Assembly (NCBI GenBank): GCA_963762205.1
Contig: CAVXJZ010000005.1
Location: 124,001-188,000, forward strand
Length of the DNA: 64,000 nucleotides
Source: VRUE01 sp963762205
GTDB lineage: Bacteria; Actinomycetota; Thermoleophilia; Solirubrobacterales; 70-9
Reading direction: 5' to 3'
Position numbers and translations under genes: made by a program. This document shows, piece by piece, positions 62,661-64,000 of this stretch (its first letter is position 1; each line of letters opens with the position of its first letter). The notes under the pieces were generated by a model. It made no database searches. It had not been told where the DNA came from and saw only the letters and a program-made list of their open reading frames with translations.

Positions 62661-64000
62661 ATGGCCACCACAGAGTCGCGCCCCGCCGCATCCACACTCG
62701 AGTCGCTCAACCCCGCCACCGGCGAGCTGGTCGGATCGGTCGCGACGATCACGCCCGAGCAGGTCCAGGGCGTCGTCGACGACGTCGGCCGGATCCAGCC
62801 CGCCTGGGCCGAGCTCTCGCTTCGCGACCGCGCCGGCTACATGCGCCGCGCCGCCGACGCCCTGCTCGACGAGATCGACGAGATCGCCGAGCTGCTCGTC
62901 AACGAGCAGGGCAAGCCACGGGTCGAGGCGTACACGATGGAGCTGCTGCCGACCGTCGACGCCCTGCACTGGTGCGCGAAGGCGGGGCCCAAGATCCTCG
63001 CCGAGGAGAAGGTGCGGATGTCGCAGGCCTTCCTGATGACCAAGAAAAGCCGCTTCACGTACGAGCCGATCGGCGTGGTCGGGGTGATCGCGCCCTGGAA
63101 CTACCCCTGGTCGATCCCCTTCGGCGAGGTGGCGATCGCGCTGATGGCGGGCAACGGCGTCGTGCTCAAGCCGGCCAGCCTGACCCCGCTCCTGGGCGAG
63201 GCGATCCGCCGCGTCTTCGAGAGGGGCGGCCTGCCGGAGGGGCTGATCCGGGTCGTGCACGGCGGTGGCGCCGTCGGCGACGCCCTCGCCAAGTCGAGCG
63301 TCGGCAAGGTCTTCTTCACGGGCTCGGTCGAGGTCGGGCGCAAGGTCGGCGAGGTCTGCGCCCGGCGCCTCAAGGGCTCCGTGCTCGAGCTCGGCGGCAA
63401 GGACCCGATGATCGTCTGCGCCGACGCGGACCTCGACAACGCGATCTCCGGCGCGGTCTGGGGCGGCTTCGCCAACGCCGGCCAGACCTGCTCCGGGATC
63501 GAGCGCGTGTATGTGGACCGCGCGGTCGCCGACCGCTTCGTCGCCGGCGTCGCCGCGGAGGCCGAGAAGCTGCGCCTCGGCGACCCGATCCAGTGGAACA
63601 CCGAGATCGGCCCGATGACCTCCGAGGAGCAGTACGCGATCGTCGTCGAGCTGATCGAGGACGCGGTCGCCAACGGCGCCACCAAGCTCTGCGGGGGGCC
63701 GACCGAGGTGGCCGGGCTCTCCGGCAGGTTCGTCGCCCCGACCGTCCTCACCGACGTCACGCACGAGATGCGGGTGATGAAGGAGGAGGTGTTCGGCCCG
63801 GTGCTCCCGATCGTCGTCGTCGACGGCGAGCAGGAGGCGATCGAGCTCGCCAACGACTCCGAGTTCGGCCTCGGCGCCTCGGTCTGGACCAGGGACCGCC
63901 AGAAGGGCGAGCGGATGGCGCGGCGGATCGAGTCGGGGATGGTCTGGGTCAACGACCACTCCTTCAGCCACGGCGCCTGCCAGTGCGCCTGGGGTGGGGT
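62661..64000 (+). CDS. Aldehyde dehydrogenase, 3' truncated by the window
   Basis: At least 446 residues of the NAD(P)-dependent aldehyde dehydrogenase family. The fold motifs are VVGVIAPWNYPWSIP and VVLKPASLTPLLGEA, the general base Glu in VLELGGKDPMIV and the catalytic Cys in NAGQTCSGIERVYVD; EEVFGPVLPIVVV follows and the frame is still open at the end of the window (ACQCAWGGV). Distinct from the aldehyde dehydrogenase at 51-53 kb. Divergent from rarA. Substrate unknown. Confidence 0.92.
   Translation, partial: MATTESRPAASTLESLNPATGELVGSVATITPEQVQGVVDDVGRIQPAWAELSLRDRAGYMRRAADALLDEIDEIAELLVNEQGKPRVEAYTMELLPTVDALHWCAKAGPKILAEEKVRMSQAFLMTKKSRFTYEPIGVVGVIAPWNYPWSIPFGEVAIALMAGNGVVLKPASLTPLLGEAIRRVFERGGLPEGLIRVVHGGGAVGDALAKSSVGKVFFTGSVEVGRKVGEVCARRLKGSVLELGGKDPMIVCADADLDNAISGAVWGGFANAGQTCSGIERVYVDRAVADRFVAGVAAEAEKLRLGDPIQWNTEIGPMTSEEQYAIVVELIEDAVANGATKLCGGPTEVAGLSGRFVAPTVLTDVTHEMRVMKEEVFGPVLPIVVVDGEQEAIELANDSEFGLGASVWTRDRQKGERMARRIESGMVWVNDHSFSHGACQCAWGG

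Noticed and set aside
62556..63971. Upstream extension of rarA on the minus strand
   Set aside because: It runs opposite the aldehyde dehydrogenase gene, and the RarA fold begins at the GTG at 62555.

Overview
The window is high-GC DNA (about 70 percent G+C) with actinobacterial gene content, dense packing, many GTG/TTG starts and many stop/start overlaps. Clues point to class Thermoleophilia, probably Solirubrobacterales: a secreted protein built from 10-residue AVxTxKLxNN repeats, a large secreted Ig-like protein, a fused E2-E1 2-oxoglutarate dehydrogenase, a GAAC-N4-GTTC LexA box of the Gram-positive type, and a c-di-AMP riboswitch in front of a cell-wall hydrolase. This taxonomic call is inference from gene content only. 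No rRNA, tRNA, CRISPR array, phage gene or transposase was seen.

Layout. 0-4 kb: the 3' part of the 2-oxoglutarate dehydrogenase fusion and a small membrane protein. 4.4-8.2 kb: a candidate structured RNA, aconitase and an SDR. 8.2-9.1 kb: c-di-AMP riboswitch and NlpC/P60-like hydrolase. 9.2-13.1 kb: a complete PotABCD-type ABC importer. 13.2-17.6 kb: acyl-CoA carboxylase beta subunit, the repeat protein and methylmalonyl-CoA mutase; the matching epimerase lies at 59.7 kb. 17.6-21.8 kb: a sugar/glycan cluster (glycosyltransferase, NeuD-type acetyltransferase, FdtA-like cupin, DegT aminotransferase, UDP-glucuronate decarboxylase). 21.9-25.2 kb: a sigma factor fused to a zinc-finger anti-sigma domain and a membrane tail, coupled to a secreted protein. 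25.2-31.4 kb: an SOS-controlled coiled-coil protein, an inositol-monophosphatase-like protein, a helicase-nuclease, a PAC2 protein and two half-size TSUP transporters. 31.4-40.6 kb: trehalose phosphatase, PolX, polyprenol-phosphate mannose synthase, thioredoxin, tautomerase, hydrolase, IleS and a VapBC-type pair. 40.7-44.2 kb: duplicated SDRs, membrane and secreted proteins, a cupin. 44.3-48.7 kb: a FAD/Fe-S oxidoreductase with a benzoylformate-decarboxylase-like enzyme. 48.7-56.2 kb: M15-like peptidase, lipoprotein, fumarase, aldehyde dehydrogenase, SpoIID, an EEP-fold protein and a lipocalin-like protein. 56.3-64 kb: YchF, PAP2, a BtrH-like protein, a four-gene operon with methylmalonyl-CoA epimerase, RarA and a 3'-truncated aldehyde dehydrogenase.

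Two cross-cutting observations. First, about fifteen conserved genes or gene positions are broken by what looks like a single extra base, always an insertion and often in a short homopolymer; this is best explained by sequence error. Second, short palindromic segments sit in frame inside conserved housekeeping genes (ileS, rarA twice), and one of the rarA segments recurs in the 3' region of the mutase gene. This resembles a coding-tolerant palindromic repeat family and is the most promising candidate for something undescribed.
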